From CAYLZO01 sp964387775 (lineage in GTDB: Bacteria; Chloroflexota; Anaerolineae; JAAYZQ01): a DNA stretch of 6,133 bases. The notes beneath the pieces were generated by a model that was given only the letters and a program-made list of their open reading frames with translations, searched no databases and was not told the origin of the DNA. This document shows positions 4,452-6,133 of the stretch, piece after piece; the first letter of the stretch is position 1; each line of letters opens with the position of its first letter. The position numbers and the translations under genes are program-made. The stretch covers positions 1 to 6,133 of the forward strand of contig CAYLZO010000277.1 in NCBI GenBank assembly GCA_964387775.1, read 5' to 3'.

Positions 4452-6008
4452 CTACCTGGCCGAGAAACGATAGAAGCGCAAGGTCAGCACCTGCTCCGTC
4501 TCCGGACTCAGCCGGGCGCGCTCGTCCAGGCGCTGGCCGGGGACCCAGAGAATCCGCTGTTCCGTTCCCCCCACCAGAAGCGGCAGCCGGTCGCGCACGG
4601 GGCGACGCACCTTCTGGTTGGTCAGAAAATCGCCCAGCTTGACACTGTGACCGCCCATGCCCAGCGGCTGGAAGCGGTCGCCGGGCTGCCGGGTCCGCAG
4701 CCACAACCCCCGGGCCGCAACCTCGGCGTCGAGGAAGGCCCGCCAGGGATCGACGTTGGCCTGCCAGCCTGCCGGCAAGTCGGCCCGGTCCACGGCCCGC
4801 GCCTCCAAGGCCCACTCGGAACCAGGCAGGGGCGTGACGCCGGGCACCCGCACCGGAAGCGAATCGGCCCCCGGCGCCAGCAGCGGCCAATCGGGCAGCG
4901 CCGGCTCGGCGTCGGCGTCGGCGAGGGTCAGGCGCTCGTAGCCGACGGAGAGCATGAGGCCCTGGGGCAGCGTGGCCCGGTCGCCGGTGGTGCCTTCCAG
5001 GGCCACGAGCCGGGCATCCTCGACGTGGACGAAATTGATGTCCCGCAGCGAGCGCCGCAGGCGGTGGATGGCCTCGCGCAGCGTGGAGCGCTGGAGGCTG
5101 GTCGGCAGGGCGCGCCAGGCCGCCAGGTCGAAGGCGATCCGCGCCCCCTCTTCCCGGACCACGTTGGCCCACGCCTCTTCCAGCAGCGAGCGGAGCAGGG
5201 CATAGTCAGCGGCCACGACCTGGGCCGTGCGGCGCAGGACGTCTTTCACGCCCGGGTTGTGCGCCTCCAGGAGAGGGATGACCTCGTGGCGCAGCCAGTT
5301 ACGAAAGTAGGTGGTGTCCAGGTTGGAGCGGTCGAAGCGGGGGTGGAGATCGTGGGTGGCGCAGTAGGCTTCGATGTCGGCGCGGGGGATGTTGAGGAGG
5401 GGGCGGATGAGGTTGGGAGTCGGGGAATCAGGGAATCGGGAATCGGGAATCGGGGGATCGTCTCTCTCCGGGGATATCTCATAAAGGAGCTGTGAATCGG
5501 GATGGTCCAAAAGGCGGTAGTCGGTGAGGGGGGTCTTGGGCCGCATGCCGCGCAGGCCGGCCAGGCCCGAGCCCCGGATGACGTGCATGAGGACCGTCTC
5601 GGCCTGGTCGTCGGCGTTGTGGCCCACGGCGATGGTGGTCGCCTCGACCCCGGCGGCGACGCGGCCGAGGAAGGCGTAACGGGCGCGGCGGGCGGCTTCT
5701 TCGAAGGCCAGGCCCTGCTCGTCGGCCAGGGCCGGCACGTCGATCCGCTCGACGGTGGCGGGCAGGCCCCAGTCGGCGGCCAGGGCGCGGACGAACTCGG
5801 CGTCGGCGTCGGCGTCGGCGCCGCGCTGGCCGTGATGCAGGTGGGCGACGTGGAGCGAGAGACCGTACTCGGCGCGCAGGCGGCAGAGGACGTGGAGCAG
5901 GCACAGCGAATCCGGCCCGCCCGAGACGCCGACGACGACCGTCTCGCCAGGGGAAAGCAGTTCGTTCTGTTCGATTGTGCGCCGGATTCGGTCCAGTAGT
6001 GCCGTCAC
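4452..6008 (-). CDS. tilS: tRNA(Ile)-lysidine synthase TilS
   Basis: 518 residues. TilS uses ATP to attach lysine to C34 of the tRNA-Ile CAU anticodon, changing its reading to AUA; it acts in the cytoplasm. The N-terminal ATPase domain has the PP-loop SGGPDS (29-34), the HVAHLHHGQRG region (53-63), GHNADDQAET (129-138) and RNWLRHEVIPLL (236-247). The TilS C-terminal domain is recognisable at about 435-478 (RTRQPGDRFQPLGMGGHSVK). The start is GTG at 6008, preceded by AGGA and AAGGAG. The protein is somewhat long for the family because of an insertion at about 161-198 between the PP-loop core and NLIRPLLNIPR. The insertion includes IPDSRFPDSPTPN, encoded by a heptanucleotide repeat, but the frame is unbroken and all catalytic motifs remain. 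It is transcribed towards the plus-strand cluster and is a housekeeping gene unrelated to it. Confidence 0.96.
   Translation of the reverse strand: MTALLDRIRRTIEQNELLSPGETVVVGVSGGPDSLCLLHVLCRLRAEYGLSLHVAHLHHGQRGADADADAEFVRALAADWGLPATVERIDVPALADEQGLAFEEAARRARYAFLGRVAAGVEATTIAVGHNADDQAETVLMHVIRGSGLAGLRGMRPKTPLTDYRLLDHPDSQLLYEISPERDDPPIPDSRFPDSPTPNLIRPLLNIPRADIEAYCATHDLHPRFDRSNLDTTYFRNWLRHEVIPLLEAHNPGVKDVLRRTAQVVAADYALLRSLLEEAWANVVREEGARIAFDLAAWRALPTSLQRSTLREAIHRLRRSLRDINFVHVEDARLVALEGTTGDRATLPQGLMLSVGYERLTLADADAEPALPDWPLLAPGADSLPVRVPGVTPLPGSEWALEARAVDRADLPAGWQANVDPWRAFLDAEVAARGLWLRTRQPGDRFQPLGMGGHSVKLGDFLTNQKVRRPVRDRLPLLVGGTEQRILWVPGQRLDERARLSPETEQVLTLRFYRFSAR
4908..4919 (-). repeat. Short GGCGTC hexanucleotide repeat in tilS
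   Basis: Two exact GGCGTC units plus a partial third encode ADADAE near TilS residues 363-368, in a linker before the C-terminal domain. The same hexamer is repeated at 5799-5816. Confidence 0.5.
5415..5451 (-). repeat. Heptanucleotide repeat GGGAATC (GATTCCC on the coding strand) inside tilS
   Basis: On the plus strand GGGAGTC (5415-5421) is followed by G, then GGGAATC (5423-5429), then A, then three contiguous GGGAATC units (5431-5451). On the tilS strand the unit is GATTCCC, one base from the GATACCC repeat in ecfT. It is translated as IPDSRFPDSPTP within a loop insertion of TilS. Confidence 0.85.
5799..5816 (-). repeat. GGCGTC hexanucleotide repeat in tilS
   Basis: Three exact GGCGTC units encode alternating Asp-Ala (TilS residues about 65-70), right after the conserved HHGQRG segment, where TilS proteins usually have other hydrophilic residues. 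As a multiple of 3 it changes length without breaking the frame. Confidence 0.6.
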
Positions 6009-6014
6009 CTGCCA

Positions 6015-6024
6015 TCCTCTCCTT
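6015..6024 (-). promoter_or_regulatory. tilS ribosome binding region supporting the GTG start
   Basis: Read on the minus strand, AAGGAG (6019-6024) is followed by AGGA (6015-6018), which lies 6 bases before the GTG at 6008. An ATG overlaps this region but is in another frame and gives a protein without TilS motifs. GTG is therefore chosen. Confidence 0.6.
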
Positions 6025-6046
6025 GGACAGAAGCGCTTGCACGCCC

Positions 6047-6055
6047 ATTATACCA
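6047..6055 (-). promoter_or_regulatory. Extended -10 promoter of tilS
   Basis: The minus strand reads TGGTATAAT: a perfect TATAAT hexamer (6047-6052) with an upstream TG in the extended -10 position. No good TTGACA -35 is found; the nearest, TTCCCC at 6072-6077, is 19 bases away and weak. Extended -10 promoters can work without a -35. Transcription would start around 6040, leaving a leader of about 30 bases before the GTG. Confidence 0.65.
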
Positions 6056-6079
6056 CAATCCGGGCCTGGAGGGGGAACC

Positions 6080-6133
6080 CTAGTCCCCTCTTGGCCGGCC
6101 CTTTTTCGTTTGGTTCTGCTCTTCAGGTATGGT
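6080..6133 (-). CDS. Possible C-terminal tail of an upstream minus-strand gene
   Basis: One minus-strand frame is open from the window edge to a TAG at 6080-6082 and encodes the charged tail TIPEEQNQTKKGRPRGD. Composition and position (about 70 bases before tilS) would suit the end of a co-oriented gene. At 17 codons this could easily be chance, and no family can be recognised. Confidence 0.2.
   Translation of the reverse strand, partial: TIPEEQNQTKKGRPRGD

Noticed and set aside
4227..5495. 422-codon open frame on the plus strand
   Set aside because: It is antisense to tilS, whose catalytic motifs are unambiguous, and it starts inside the palindromic loop region.
6069..6090. 6-bp inverted repeat GAGGGG / CCCCTC upstream of tilS
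   Set aside because: The stem is short, the loop is 10 nt and no T-run is placed to make a terminator; it is likely chance in GC-rich sequence.

Overview
The window is a GC-rich bacterial segment with four tightly packed plus-strand genes (1-4178), a palindromic element with a gene remnant (about 4186-4434), and a convergent minus-strand tilS (4452-6008). High GC, lipoboxes of the ASCGG type, and dispersed heptanucleotide and short hairpin repeats at gene edges would suit an Anaerolineae-like Chloroflexota. That placement is an inference from style, not from a marker gene.

Plus strand: the window opens inside the ATPase subunit of an energy-coupling factor (ECF) importer (1-361). Its 3' end overlaps ecfT, the transmembrane coupling subunit (351-1163). 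Directly after the ecfT stop comes a membrane-anchored protein with two CXXCH haem-c motifs and a two-part C-terminal region (1164-2087). Next is a lipoprotein of the alkaline phosphatase / nucleotide pyrophosphatase-phosphodiesterase superfamily with all expected metal ligands (2059-3264). The last is a second lipoprotein made of two copies of a molybdopterin-oxidoreductase-like (sulfite oxidase-like) beta domain (3333-4178). By eye, the same type of domain recurs in all three exported proteins, so the operon looks like an ECF importer with a custom extracytoplasmic module. Its substrate is unknown, and no S component lies inside the window.

Middle: a 96-bp near-perfect palindrome with imperfect terminal inverted repeats is bracketed by a 9-bp direct repeat, CCATTCATG, that includes a start codon. 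It looks like a small non-autonomous insertion (MITE-like). It sits in front of a 45-codon frame that begins like a DDTD-motif (TiaS-like) protein and ends abruptly in an unrelated hydrophobic tail, probably a deletion scar.

Minus strand: tilS (tRNA-Ile lysidine synthase) is complete, starts at GTG and has an extended -10 promoter. It carries an in-frame insertion encoded partly by heptanucleotide repeats. Related 7-nt repeat tracts occur at three other places: the 5' end of ecfT, the 3' end of ecfT, and the gap before the last lipoprotein gene. A 14-bp-arm hairpin repeat lies inside the probable signal-peptide region of the phosphodiesterase gene.
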